From: Duganella sp. Leaf126
GTDB lineage: Bacteria; Pseudomonadota; Gammaproteobacteria; Burkholderiales; Burkholderiaceae_D
Direction: 5' to 3'
NCBI RefSeq assembly: GCF_001423125.1
Contig: NZ_LMNW01000007.1
Coordinates: 1 to 54,230, forward strand
Length of the DNA: 54,230 bases
A program made the position numbers and the translations under genes. Every line of letters begins with the position of its first letter. Positions within the stretch are counted from its first letter, which is position 1. Shown in pieces: positions 1 through 7,022 of the stretch. Below the pieces are notes generated by a model, which worked only from the letters and a program-made list of their open reading frames with translations, made no database searches and was not told where the DNA came from.

Positions 1-292
1 TTGGCTGTCGGTGAATCGGGAAGTCTTCATTGCAGAACTTTCAAAAAACTAATTGAGAAAATTCTACTTCTGATGGCGATCATTTGCAGGGGGGATTACC
101 GGCGCACCGCTCGCGCTGAAACATCGTTTTCTTGCCGGGATACGAAAGTGGCGCGTCAAGGATTTTGACAACTTTCTGATTTTCTACTTACCGCAAACCG
201 ACGGCGTATCGATCGTGCGGGTCTTGCACTCCACCAAAGACTGGTGGAGATTGCTCGGTATAGAGGAAGCCCACCCGCAAACAGACAAATGA
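1..292 (+). pseudogene. RelE/ParE-family toxin gene, 5' end outside window, frameshifted
   Basis: Two frames together read as one type II toxin of the RelE/ParE fold, a family of ribosome-dependent RNases or gyrase inhibitors. Bases 1-88 give a helical stretch ending LIEKILLL. Bases from about 89 to the TGA at 290-292 give KWRVKDFDNFLIFYLPQTDG, then VRVLH and DWWRLLGIE, which are typical of the C-terminal strands. The frames join if one G is removed from the G6 run at 89-94, so a single-base insertion explains the break. The beginning lies upstream of the window, so its start and the expected antitoxin cannot be seen. Base composition is lower in GC than the flanking genes, which suggests acquired and decaying DNA. 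A sequencing error in the G run is the alternative. The family assignment rests on recalled motif similarity. Confidence 0.6.
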
Positions 293-353
293 CCTTCCTC
301 CGCTCTCGGGAGGATGCCAGCAACGGACAACAATGAGCGCTTACTCCGCTTTG

Positions 354-413
354 AGTTGGCCTGGCAGACCTTAAATCCGTTGGGCGCAGCTTAGAGTCTC
401 GCACGGCCCACCA
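354..413 (+). pseudogene. degenerate tRNA-Lys copy
   Basis: Bases 368-415 match 40 of 48 positions of the anticodon-to-CCA part of the intact tRNA-Lys at 3807-3882, including the CCAAG end. The similarity continues more weakly upstream (AGTTGG and GCAG blocks), with about three bases missing before the anticodon stem. The T-arm and anticodon loop carry substitutions that break pairing, so it is unlikely to make a working tRNA. A good terminator follows immediately at 425-456, as expected for a former tRNA gene. It may be an old duplication or the scar of an element that integrated into a tRNA-Lys gene. Confidence 0.65.
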
Positions 414-424
414 AGATTCATAGC

Positions 425-456
425 AAGCTCACAAATTTCGGTTTGTGGGCTTTTTT
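425..456 (+). terminator. rho-independent terminator after tRNA remnant
   Basis: An 11-bp stem (AAGCTCACAAA with TTTGTGGGCTT, one G-T pair) closes a 6-base loop and runs into a T tract. It ends transcription coming from the tRNA remnant or toxin side. Confidence 0.8.
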
Positions 457-535
457 GCTTTTAGCCGTCCGCTTCTATTTACCTGCGTGTTGGCTGTGCG
501 GCAGACAAACTGGCTGGCTCACCTTCATCTAAAAC

Positions 536-862
536 TCAACCGTGATCAGCACCCTGCTGACGCAGAATCGCGTCGAGCAGCCCCGGAAACCGGCTGTCGA
601 TATCGGCGCGGCGCAGCGTGTTCATGTGGGTGGTGCCGTTGTTTTCGGTGCGCACCAGGCCTGATTCGCGCAGCACCTTGAAGTGGTGCGAGACCGTGGA
701 TTTGGGTCGGCCGCCGTCGAGTTCGCCGCAGCTGGCGGCGGGCACGCCTGCGAGGTGGCGTACGATGTCGAGGCGTATCGTGTCGCTCAGCGCGTGCAGC
801 ACGCGTTCGAGCACGAATTCGCTGGCAGGGGGATGTTTGTAGGGACGCATCGGCAGAATCAT
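536..862 (-). CDS. ArsR-family helix-turn-helix transcriptional regulator
   Basis: A 108-residue winged-helix repressor of the ArsR/SmtB type. The recognition helix region reads STVSHHFKVLRESGLV, preceded by the typical HALSDTIRLDIVRHL helix. No metal-binding ELCVC-type cysteine motif is present, so metal sensing is not supported. Members beside Old Yellow Enzyme genes often respond to electrophiles or redox signals, but that is inference here. It is divergent from the flavin reductase at 945, with an 82-base intergenic region containing an inverted repeat at 890-905, so it probably controls that gene and itself. There is no clear ribosome site; a second ATG at 850 (MRPYKHPP) is an equally plausible start. 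Confidence 0.88.
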   Translation of the reverse strand: MILPMRPYKHPPASEFVLERVLHALSDTIRLDIVRHLAGVPAASCGELDGGRPKSTVSHHFKVLRESGLVRTENNGTTHMNTLRRADIDSRFPGLLDAILRQQGADHG

Positions 863-889
863 ACACGATCGGCTATACTCATTCTGTAG

Positions 890-905
890 TTCGATAATTT
901 ACGAA
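890..905. promoter_or_regulatory. inverted repeat, candidate ArsR-type operator
   Basis: TTCGATAATTTACGAA is an imperfect 16-base palindrome (TTCG/CGAA ends, AT-rich centre). It lies between the divergent arsR-like gene and the flavin reductase. A TATACT hexamer on the plus strand lies just upstream at 874-879. Position and symmetry fit a repressor site; the binding protein is inferred. Confidence 0.45.
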
Positions 906-944
906 ATTAAGAACCTTCTACCCCTCTACTTTCTAAAGGCCACC

Positions 945-2033
945 ATGTCCGCTTTATTCCAACCGTTCAAGCTGAAAGACATTACCCTTCGCAACCGCGT
1001 TGCCGTGCCGCCGATGTGCCAGTACATGGCGGTCGATGGGCTCGTCAACGACTGGCACCTGTCACATTACGCCGGCATGGCGCGCGGCGGCGCCGGCCTG
1101 GTGATTGTCGAGGCGGCGGCCGTGTCGCCGGAAGGCCGTATCACGCCGGGTTGCGCCGGCATCTGGAACGACGACCTGGCGCAGGCTTTCGTGCCGGTCG
1201 TCGAGGCCATCAAGGCGGCCGGTGCGGTGCCCGGGATCCAGATCGCCCACGCCGGGCGCAAGGCCAGCGCCAACCGTCCGTGGGAAGGCGACGACCACAT
1301 TGCCGAGGGCGATGCACGCGGCTGGCAGACCATCGCGCCGTCGGCGATTGCGTTTGGCGGCAACCTGGGCAAGGTGCCGCGCGCGATGACGCTCGACGAT
1401 ATCGCCCGCGTGCGCCAGGATTTCGTGGACGCTGCCGTGCGCGCCCGTGACGTCGGCTTCGAGTGGCTGGAGCTGCATTTCGCCCATGGCTACCTGGCGC
1501 AAAGCTTCTTCTCGGCGCACAGCAACCAGCGCGATGACATCTATGGTGGCAGCCTGGAAAACCGCAGCCGTTTCCTGCTCGAGACCTTGAAGGCCGTGCG
1601 TGAAGTATGGCCGGAACACCTGGCGCTGACGGTCCGTTTTGGCGTGATCGAGTTTGACGGGCGCGATGAAGAAACACTGCGCGCATCGATCGGCCTGGTC
1701 AAACAGTTCAAGGATGCCGGCATGGACATGATCAGCGTGAGCATGGGCTTTACCATTCCTGACGTGTCGATCCCGTGGGGGCCTGCCTTCATGGGGCCGA
1801 TCGCCGAACGCGTGCGCAAGCAGGCCGATGTGCCGGTGTCGTCGGCCTGGGGCTTCGGTACGCCGGAGATCGCCGAGCGCGTCGTCAAGGACCAGCAGCT
1901 CGACGTGGTCATGGTCGGCAAGGCGCACCTGGCCAATCCGCACTGGGCGTATTTTGCGGCCAAGGAACTGAAGGTGGACCGCGCTTCGTGGACCTTGCCA
2001 GCGCCTTACGCACACTGGCTCGAACGTTACTGA
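945..2033 (+). CDS. Old Yellow Enzyme family NAD(P)H:flavin oxidoreductase (YqjM/XenA type)
   Basis: A 362-residue FMN-dependent ene-reductase that would reduce activated C=C bonds or nitro compounds with NAD(P)H in the cytoplasm. The whole TIM barrel is present. Cys25 in PPMCQY is the FMN-tuning cysteine of the YqjM class. QIAHAGRK lies near residues 99-106. H178 and H181 with Y183 in ELHFAHGY are the substrate-binding pair, followed by the YGGSLENR signature near residue 200. The length is normal for the YqjM/XenA subgroup. The ATG at 945 starts at the expected MSALFQPFKL and has a weak AAAGG site upstream. The divergent ArsR regulator suggests inducible expression by an electrophile; the natural substrate is unknown. 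Confidence 0.94.
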   Translation: MSALFQPFKLKDITLRNRVAVPPMCQYMAVDGLVNDWHLSHYAGMARGGAGLVIVEAAAVSPEGRITPGCAGIWNDDLAQAFVPVVEAIKAAGAVPGIQIAHAGRKASANRPWEGDDHIAEGDARGWQTIAPSAIAFGGNLGKVPRAMTLDDIARVRQDFVDAAVRARDVGFEWLELHFAHGYLAQSFFSAHSNQRDDIYGGSLENRSRFLLETLKAVREVWPEHLALTVRFGVIEFDGRDEETLRASIGLVKQFKDAGMDMISVSMGFTIPDVSIPWGPAFMGPIAERVRKQADVPVSSAWGFGTPEIAERVVKDQQLDVVMVGKAHLANPHWAYFAAKELKVDRASWTLPAPYAHWLERY

Positions 2034-2173
2034 CCGGTTTTGCCGCAGTTTGCCGGATACCGTTTGCACAGCGGTTCCGGCAGCGGCACGACAGCGCGCG
2101 CCGGGGTGCCCTCGCCCGGCAACATCATGTGCGCTAGTCCGTCAGCGTTCAAGCCGGGCGCAGACAGCAGGCG

Positions 2174-2401
2174 TTACTTGGCCTTGCCCACCTTCTTTCC
2201 GCCAGCCCCCGACGCCTCGTAGATCGCCTTGGCATCCTGATGCGCCTGATCGACCGTGCGCAGCTTTTCGTTCTCGTCGTGCTTGACGAAAAACTCCTTG
2301 TCCTGGGCTGCCACCACCATCTTGACGGCGGCCGCTTCGGTCACGCCAAATTTTTCGAAGATCAGCGTGGTGACTTCGTCCAGGTATTCTTCGTAGGTCA
2401 T
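2174..2401 (-). CDS. small conserved hypothetical protein
   Basis: A 75-residue acidic/basic soluble protein beginning MTYEEYLDEVTTLIFEKFG and ending in a Lys/Gly-rich tail (GGKKVGKAK). I do not recognise a named family. The start at 2401 is chosen because a good GAGAGGAC ribosome site lies 7-8 bases upstream; the reading frame is open 24 codons further but without support. No signal peptide or membrane segment is seen. It lies between the flavin reductase, which ends convergently at 2033, and the acyltransferase on the same strand. Function is unknown. Confidence 0.7.
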   Translation of the reverse strand: MTYEEYLDEVTTLIFEKFGVTEAAAVKMVVAAQDKEFFVKHDENEKLRTVDQAHQDAKAIYEASGAGGKKVGKAK

Positions 2402-2479
2402 GCGACCGTCCTCTCTCGTTGATGCGATTGACTGCAAGGTTGGCATGGTAATCGGATCGGGCGCAATCACCAACCCCGA

Positions 2480-3619
2480 TCAGCGCAGCGACACCACCCC
2501 GCCCCGGCTACTGCCGGGCTTGATTGCATCGCGCAGGTCGAACTTGTCGGTGATGAACTGGACTGCGCGGCTCAGCGGCAGTTCCACCCAGCGGTGGAAC
2601 ATGGCGCCGGCCAGCAGGCTGGCGCTCCAGGCGGTCAGCATGCCGAGCAGTTGCAGTGCCGGTTCGGGGGCGACGAAGCGGGTGAAGGCGGCGTTGACCA
2701 GCAGGCAGACGGGGAAGTGGATCAGGAAGACCGAGTACGAAATCTTGCCCAGCTGGTTGATGACCGTCCAGGCGTTGCCCTGCGCTGCGGTCCGGATCCG
2801 GCCGCACACGAACAGCACGCTTGCCACCACCAGCGCCAGCGCGATGCGGCTGCGGAATTCCAGCACCAGCGCGGCCAGCGCCGGCAGCAGTGCGCCCAGC
2901 ATGATCAGCGTGGTCGCGCCCGGTTTGCGGGCGGGGTCGCTGCCCCACCACGCCATCAGGCCCAGGCCGTAGCTGCCGAAGAAGTACGGCGCCCAGTTAT
3001 CCCAGCCGGCATCAAGGTTGAAATGCAGCAGCGACACGGTAATGCCGGTGGCCACCAGCAGCGGCATCAGCCAGCGCGCCGCGTGCTTGCCGACCAGGAG
3101 GCCGGCGCCCCACAGCAGCAGCACCAGCAAGGCGTACAGCTGGAAATCGATGGCGACGTACCAGGCGCCGGCCGACAGCGACGGATAATCGAGCACGCCA
3201 TGCAGCAGCACCGCGTGGGCGGCCAGTTGCGCCAGCGTGGCCGGCGCGGAGATGGAATCGTGCACCATCCAGCGGCTGGCCAGTGACGACGCGATGGCAG
3301 CAACCAGCGTGGCGGCAATGAACGGCGGCGCCAGCTTGGCGTAGCGGTACCAGATCGCGTTGAGGGGATGCGGATGCGATGGCAGACCGGCCGGCGACAA
3401 TGACTTCGCTGCCAGGAAACCGCCGATCACCAGGAACACCTGCACCGCGATGCGGGCGCTGTCGCCAAGCCAGCCGATCAGGTCGGGAAAGACCGGGCGC
3501 ACGTAGTCGGCCATCGGTCCGTAGAACGCCAGGTGGTGCAACACGATCAGCTGGGCGGCGCCTGCCTTGAGCAGGTTGATGATGCCGAATTGGGACGGGG
3601 CGGTGCGGACAGAATTCAT
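2480..3619 (-). CDS. acyltransferase 3 family membrane protein
   Basis: A 379-residue integral membrane protein with about ten hydrophobic segments. The N-terminal region (INLLKAGAAQLIVLHHLAFYG) corresponds to the first helix of acyltransferase-3 proteins, with the conserved histidine pair. This family transfers acetyl or other acyl groups to sugars, lipids or peptides at the inner membrane, for example O-acetylation of surface polysaccharide. The substrate cannot be read from sequence, and no polysaccharide genes are adjacent. The start at 3619 has CAGGGAG just upstream on the minus strand. A perfect 10-base tandem duplication at 3631-3650 lies in its leader. Confidence 0.88.
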   Translation of the reverse strand: MNSVRTAPSQFGIINLLKAGAAQLIVLHHLAFYGPMADYVRPVFPDLIGWLGDSARIAVQVFLVIGGFLAAKSLSPAGLPSHPHPLNAIWYRYAKLAPPFIAATLVAAIASSLASRWMVHDSISAPATLAQLAAHAVLLHGVLDYPSLSAGAWYVAIDFQLYALLVLLLWGAGLLVGKHAARWLMPLLVATGITVSLLHFNLDAGWDNWAPYFFGSYGLGLMAWWGSDPARKPGATTLIMLGALLPALAALVLEFRSRIALALVVASVLFVCGRIRTAAQGNAWTVINQLGKISYSVFLIHFPVCLLVNAAFTRFVAPEPALQLLGMLTAWSASLLAGAMFHRWVELPLSRAVQFITDKFDLRDAIKPGSSRGGVVSLR

Positions 3620-3630
3620 GGGACTCCCTG

Positions 3631-3650
3631 TGATACCTTGTGATACCTTG
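3631..3650. repeat. 10-bp tandem duplication in acyltransferase leader
   Basis: TGATACCTTG occurs twice in direct tandem, 12 bases upstream of the acyltransferase start codon on the other strand. It could be replication slippage or a paired regulatory half-site. Nothing else supports either reading. Confidence 0.6.
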
Positions 3651-3767
3651 TCATTGATACGCTGACAAGTTTGCCAACAAGGTCGCTATCATAGCGGAGG
3701 TCGGAAGGTCGGGGCGCACGGACGATGGCAAAATGGCAGCGCGCGTCATAAAAACTCGGCCGCACGG

Positions 3768-3796
3768 TTGAATTTTCGCGCTGCGCCCAGTACAAT
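3768..3796 (+). promoter_or_regulatory. sigma70 promoter of tRNA-Lys
   Basis: TTGAAT (3768-3773) and TACAAT (3791-3796) are separated by exactly 17 bases. The predicted start lies a few bases before the tRNA, and the discriminator is GC-rich (TCGCGCCC), as in stringently controlled stable-RNA promoters. Confidence 0.75.
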
Positions 3797-3806
3797 TCGC
3801 GCCCTT

Positions 3807-3882
3807 GGGTCGTTAGCTCAGCTGGTAGAGCAGCGGACTTTTAATCCGTTGGTCGCAGGTTCGAATCCCGCACGGCCTACCA
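3807..3882 (+). tRNA. tRNA-Lys (anticodon UUU)
   Basis: A 76-base tRNA including the encoded CCA. The acceptor stem pairs GGGTCGT with ACGGCCT (G-T wobbles at two positions). The D-arm is AGCTCAGCTGGTAGAGC. The anticodon loop CTTTTAA carries UUU, and the T-arm contains GTTCGAATC. A promoter precedes it and a rho-independent terminator follows, so it is a single-gene transcription unit. Confidence 0.98.
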
Positions 3883-3894
3883 AGACAGTGCGAA

Positions 3895-3928
3895 AACGCC
3901 AGCCGGCATCCGGGCTGGCGTTTTTTTT
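3895..3928 (+). terminator. rho-independent terminator of tRNA-Lys
   Basis: A 10-bp perfect stem (AACGCCAGCC with GGCTGGCGTT) is followed by an 8-base T tract, 13 bases after the tRNA. Confidence 0.92.
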
Positions 3929-4083
3929 CGCCGGCCGGCATAACAGATATCACGGAAAGACAGATCTCTTCCCTCAGAGAAATTCAACTTTTGAATGCCG
4001 CTTATCGGAAATTGAAATTATCTTTATATCTGTGAGGCGCGTAAGATGTATTCATTGAAGAATGCTTTGCAAAGGAGCCTCAC

Positions 4084-4224
4084 ATGACTACCGCTACCGC
4101 CGAACTCACCATCGCCACCGACGCTGCACCGAAAGCCCCACGCCGTTCGTGGAAAGCCATCGTGCGCCGCATGTTCGAACTGTGGGCCGAGCCGTACAGC
4201 CACGGTCCGTACCAGCCGCTGTAA
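4084..4224 (+). CDS. 46-residue small protein, unknown
   Basis: A short reading frame with a very strong ribosome site (AAAGGAG, about 8 bases before the ATG) encodes a 46-residue protein. The N-terminal third is Thr/Ala-rich. It is followed by a basic, potentially amphipathic helix (RRSWKAIVRRMFELWAE) and a short tail PYSHGPYQPL. There is no signal peptide and no clear membrane segment. It is isolated between the tRNA-Lys terminator and the convergent helicase gene. The 160 bases upstream are AT-rich and hold the inverted repeat ATTCAA-CTT-TTGAAT at 3982-3996, which could be a regulatory site. I recognise no family. The ribosome site and codon use argue that it is real. Confidence 0.68.
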   Translation: MTTATAELTIATDAAPKAPRRSWKAIVRRMFELWAEPYSHGPYQPL

Positions 4225-4299
4225 GTCGTCGTCCGCAATCTCCGCAATCTCTGCACTACCCCGCAGCAGTGCCGACGCGCGCAACGCGCGGCCGGCACG

Positions 4300-6255
4300 C
4301 TAGCGGCGCTTGGACTTCTTCGGCTGCCGTCTGCGCGCGGCCGAATTCTGATCCTGCAAAATCGCATCGACCCGCTCCGACGCTTCGCGCGACAGCCTGA
4401 GCGCCAGCGCCGTGTCCGGAAAATAGTCGGGCTGGCGGTAGGCCAGCCAGGCATAGGCCGAGTACAGCCGGCAGGCGTTTTCCGCTTCCTGCAGGCTCAT
4501 ATAGTGGAGCGGGTTGTTTTCCGGCTTGAGGTGGGTGATCTTCTTGTGCGCCAGGGCCGTGGCCCAGCTTTCCCACGCATGTTGCAGGGTATGAACCTTG
4601 GCCGAGATCGGCACGAGCGACAACGCGAATTTCTCCGCCACCGATAACGGCAAGGTATCGAGCCAGGCCGCGCGTTCGAACTGGTCCTCGGTGATGCGCG
4701 GGTAGAAAAAGCCGTCCGGCACGTCGATATTGTGGATGAAACGCTTGAGCAGCTTGGCCAGGGCGTGCTCGTTGGTCACGGCCGAGATGCGGTGTAGGTG
4801 TTCCAGCGTCGGCGCCACGGCAAAGCCGGTGGTTTTCAACGGCACCGGCTTTTCGCGCAGCAGCGAGCGCATCACGCTATGGGTTTCGTGATCGAAACCG
4901 GCCACCAGTCCTTCCTCGTGCACGCCGAAGCGCCCTGCCCGGCCGGCGATCTGGCGCGCCAGCGCCGCCGGAATCTCCTCTTCTTCGTAGCCGTTGTACT
5001 TGACGCTGGTGGTCATGACGATGCGCGCGATCGGCATGTTCAGGCCCATGGCAATCGCATCGGTGCCCACCACCACGTCGGCAGCGCCGTCGCGGAAGCG
5101 CTGGGCCTGGGCGCGCCGCACTTCGGGCGACAGGTTGCCGTACACGGTGGCCACCGACAGGCCTGCCTCGGTGACGTTATCGCGCCACATCAGCACCTCG
5201 CGGCGCGAGAAGCAGATCACGGCGTCGCCGCGCCGCAGCCCGGTCAGCTTGCGCACCGGACCGTCCTCCATCGACAGCGGCCCCTTGCGCTTGAGCAGAT
5301 GCACTTCGAGCTCGCAGTCCAGGCGCGCGGCCAGCACCTCGATTGCGCGCCGCGCTTCGGGTGCGCCGACCAGGTACACGGTGTGGGCCGGCGCGCCGCA
5401 GACGGCAGCAGTCCAGGCGGCGCCACGGTCGCGGTCGGCCAGCATCTGGATCTCGTCGATCACAGCCACGTCCACCGGCGTGCGGGTATCGAGCATCTCG
5501 ACCGTGCTGGCAACGTGGGTGGCGCCCGGCTCCAGGCGCCGCTCTTCGCCGGTGACCAGGCTGACGGCCAGCGGCCGGCCATGCGGCTGCATCGCCTGCA
5601 GCCGTTCGTAGTTTTCCAGCGCCAGCAGGCGCAGCGGCGCCAGGTACACGCCGCTGGGCGCCTTGGCCAGCGCTTCGATGGCCTGGTGGGTCTTGCCGGA
5701 ATTGGTCGGCCCCAGCAGCGCGATGAACTTGCGCTTGATGCGGCGCGCCACCTCGAACGAGGCCGGGTATTCGGCCAGGTTGATGCTCTGGCGCGTGCGC
5801 TCGGCATGCTGCTCTTCCATGTCGCGTTCGACCGCGTGCTGCAGGCGCTGGCGGATGCGGTCGAACACCATGCCGGCCGGCTCCGCGATCTGCATGTCGG
5901 CCAGCCCCTGCAGGAAGGGCTGGGGAGCGAGGTCGCAGTCGTCGCTGGCGTCGGCGATTTCCTGCACGAAGGCCTGGACCTGGCCGTGCAGCTCGTCCAC
6001 CACCGCCGGGCTGGCCCGCTCGCGCAGCACGGCGGTGCGGCCTTCGGCGTCGAGCTTGCGCCACTTCGACGGTTTCGCCAGCACGCCTTGCGCCGGCACC
6101 AGGTCGTACGGATAGCGACGGCCGCCGTACTCGACACTGCCGGTCAGGCGCAGGAAGACCCGGCCTTCGAGCCGCATCAGCGAAAAGCCGAGCCCGGCCA
6201 GGCCGAGTTCGCGCATTAATTGGTCGTCGTGTTCCTGGTCTGCTGTGTCGCTCAT
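4300..6255 (-). CDS. SUV3-like ATP-dependent RNA helicase
   Basis: A 651-residue superfamily 2 helicase resembling mitochondrial SUV3/SUPV3L1. The Walker A motif is GPTNSGKT (residues 182-189), motif II is DEIQ (267-270), motif V lies near VVVGTDAIAMGLNMP, and motif VI is QIAGRAGRFG (435-444). The region after the helicase core is helical, and the protein ends in a Lys/Arg-rich tail suited to nucleic-acid contact. About 175 residues precede the core. In mitochondria SUV3 unwinds RNA for PNPase-type degradation; a role in RNA turnover here is an inference. The gene is convergent with the 46-residue ORF and divergent from the YigZ gene. MSDTADQEHDD is the likely N-terminus. Confidence 0.9.
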   Translation of the reverse strand: MSDTADQEHDDQLMRELGLAGLGFSLMRLEGRVFLRLTGSVEYGGRRYPYDLVPAQGVLAKPSKWRKLDAEGRTAVLRERASPAVVDELHGQVQAFVQEIADASDDCDLAPQPFLQGLADMQIAEPAGMVFDRIRQRLQHAVERDMEEQHAERTRQSINLAEYPASFEVARRIKRKFIALLGPTNSGKTHQAIEALAKAPSGVYLAPLRLLALENYERLQAMQPHGRPLAVSLVTGEERRLEPGATHVASTVEMLDTRTPVDVAVIDEIQMLADRDRGAAWTAAVCGAPAHTVYLVGAPEARRAIEVLAARLDCELEVHLLKRKGPLSMEDGPVRKLTGLRRGDAVICFSRREVLMWRDNVTEAGLSVATVYGNLSPEVRRAQAQRFRDGAADVVVGTDAIAMGLNMPIARIVMTTSVKYNGYEEEEIPAALARQIAGRAGRFGVHEEGLVAGFDHETHSVMRSLLREKPVPLKTTGFAVAPTLEHLHRISAVTNEHALAKLLKRFIHNIDVPDGFFYPRITEDQFERAAWLDTLPLSVAEKFALSLVPISAKVHTLQHAWESWATALAHKKITHLKPENNPLHYMSLQEAENACRLYSAYAWLAYRQPDYFPDTALALRLSREASERVDAILQDQNSAARRRQPKKSKRR

Positions 6256-6372
6256 GGTCGATTCCGGTTTCTGGAGACGCGATTATATCGCGCCCGCCCT
6301 GGCGGCCATTTTGTCTTTCCGGCAGTTTCTGGCACCATGGCCCGTTTGTCCCCGCAGTCGCGCAGATACGCC

Positions 6373-6969
6373 ATGCCCCAAACGATCCTCTCCCCCGTCC
6401 AGCATGAATTGCTGATCAAGAAAAGCCGCTTTATTGCCTGCGTCCAGCCGATGACCGATCGCGCCGCCGCGCAGAAAATCGTCGCGCAGTTATGGGCGCA
6501 GCATCCGCAAGCGGCGCACGTGTGCTGGGCATTATTGGCAGGCGGTCAATCGGCTGCCGTCGATGACGGAGAACCGAGTGGTACGGCCGGTCGTCCCATG
6601 CTCGATGTATTAAGGCACCAGGACCTGGAGGGAGTATTGGCGACCGTGGTGCGCTATTTTGGCGGGGTAAAACTCGGCGCCGGCGGACTGGTACGCGCTT
6701 ATACCGACAGCGTGGCGCAGGCATTATTAAAGGCAGAGAAAATCGCGATGATCCGGCAGCGCCAGTTAATCTGCACCGCCCCTTATGCACTGGAAGGCCT
6801 GATCAGGCGCGAATTCGACTCGGCAGGCGCCACACTGGACCATGTCAGCCACGGCGACGAGGTCCGCTTCGAAGCCAGCCTCCCGGCGACCGACGCCGAA
6901 GGGCTGATCGCGCGCCTGAACGAAGCAGGCCACGGCCGCATCACCTGGCGCGATCCCGAGCTCGCGTAA
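6373..6969 (+). CDS. yigZ: YigZ/IMPACT (UPF0029) family protein
   Basis: A 198-residue protein of the YigZ/IMPACT family, two-domain proteins related to the eukaryotic translation regulator IMPACT. The family signature DDGEPSGTAG lies about 60 residues in, followed by VRYFGGVKLGAGGLVRAY. The IKKSRF segment near residue 16 matches the usual N-terminus, so the ATG at 6373 is chosen. An in-frame ATG at 6337 would add 12 residues. Length matches the E. coli member (about 204). The exact biochemical function is not established; nucleic-acid or ribosome association has been suggested. It is divergent from the helicase gene and convergent with DUF418. Confidence 0.92.
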   Translation: MPQTILSPVQHELLIKKSRFIACVQPMTDRAAAQKIVAQLWAQHPQAAHVCWALLAGGQSAAVDDGEPSGTAGRPMLDVLRHQDLEGVLATVVRYFGGVKLGAGGLVRAYTDSVAQALLKAEKIAMIRQRQLICTAPYALEGLIRREFDSAGATLDHVSHGDEVRFEASLPATDAEGLIARLNEAGHGRITWRDPELA

Positions 6970-7022
6970 CACCCTCTTCCAGGGGCTACGCGCTGCCCGG
7001 AGCAAACCGGAAACCGGCACAT

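Noticed and set aside
156..404. 82-codon minus-strand frame over the toxin and tRNA remnants
   Set aside because: The plus strand explains this stretch with recognisable toxin and tRNA similarity; this frame has none.
354..413. A second functional tRNA-Lys
   Set aside because: Substitutions in the T-arm and anticodon region and a missing segment break the cloverleaf.
4798..6219. 473-codon frame opposite the SUV3-like helicase
   Set aside because: The helicase on the other strand has all its motifs; this frame is His/Gln-rich noise.
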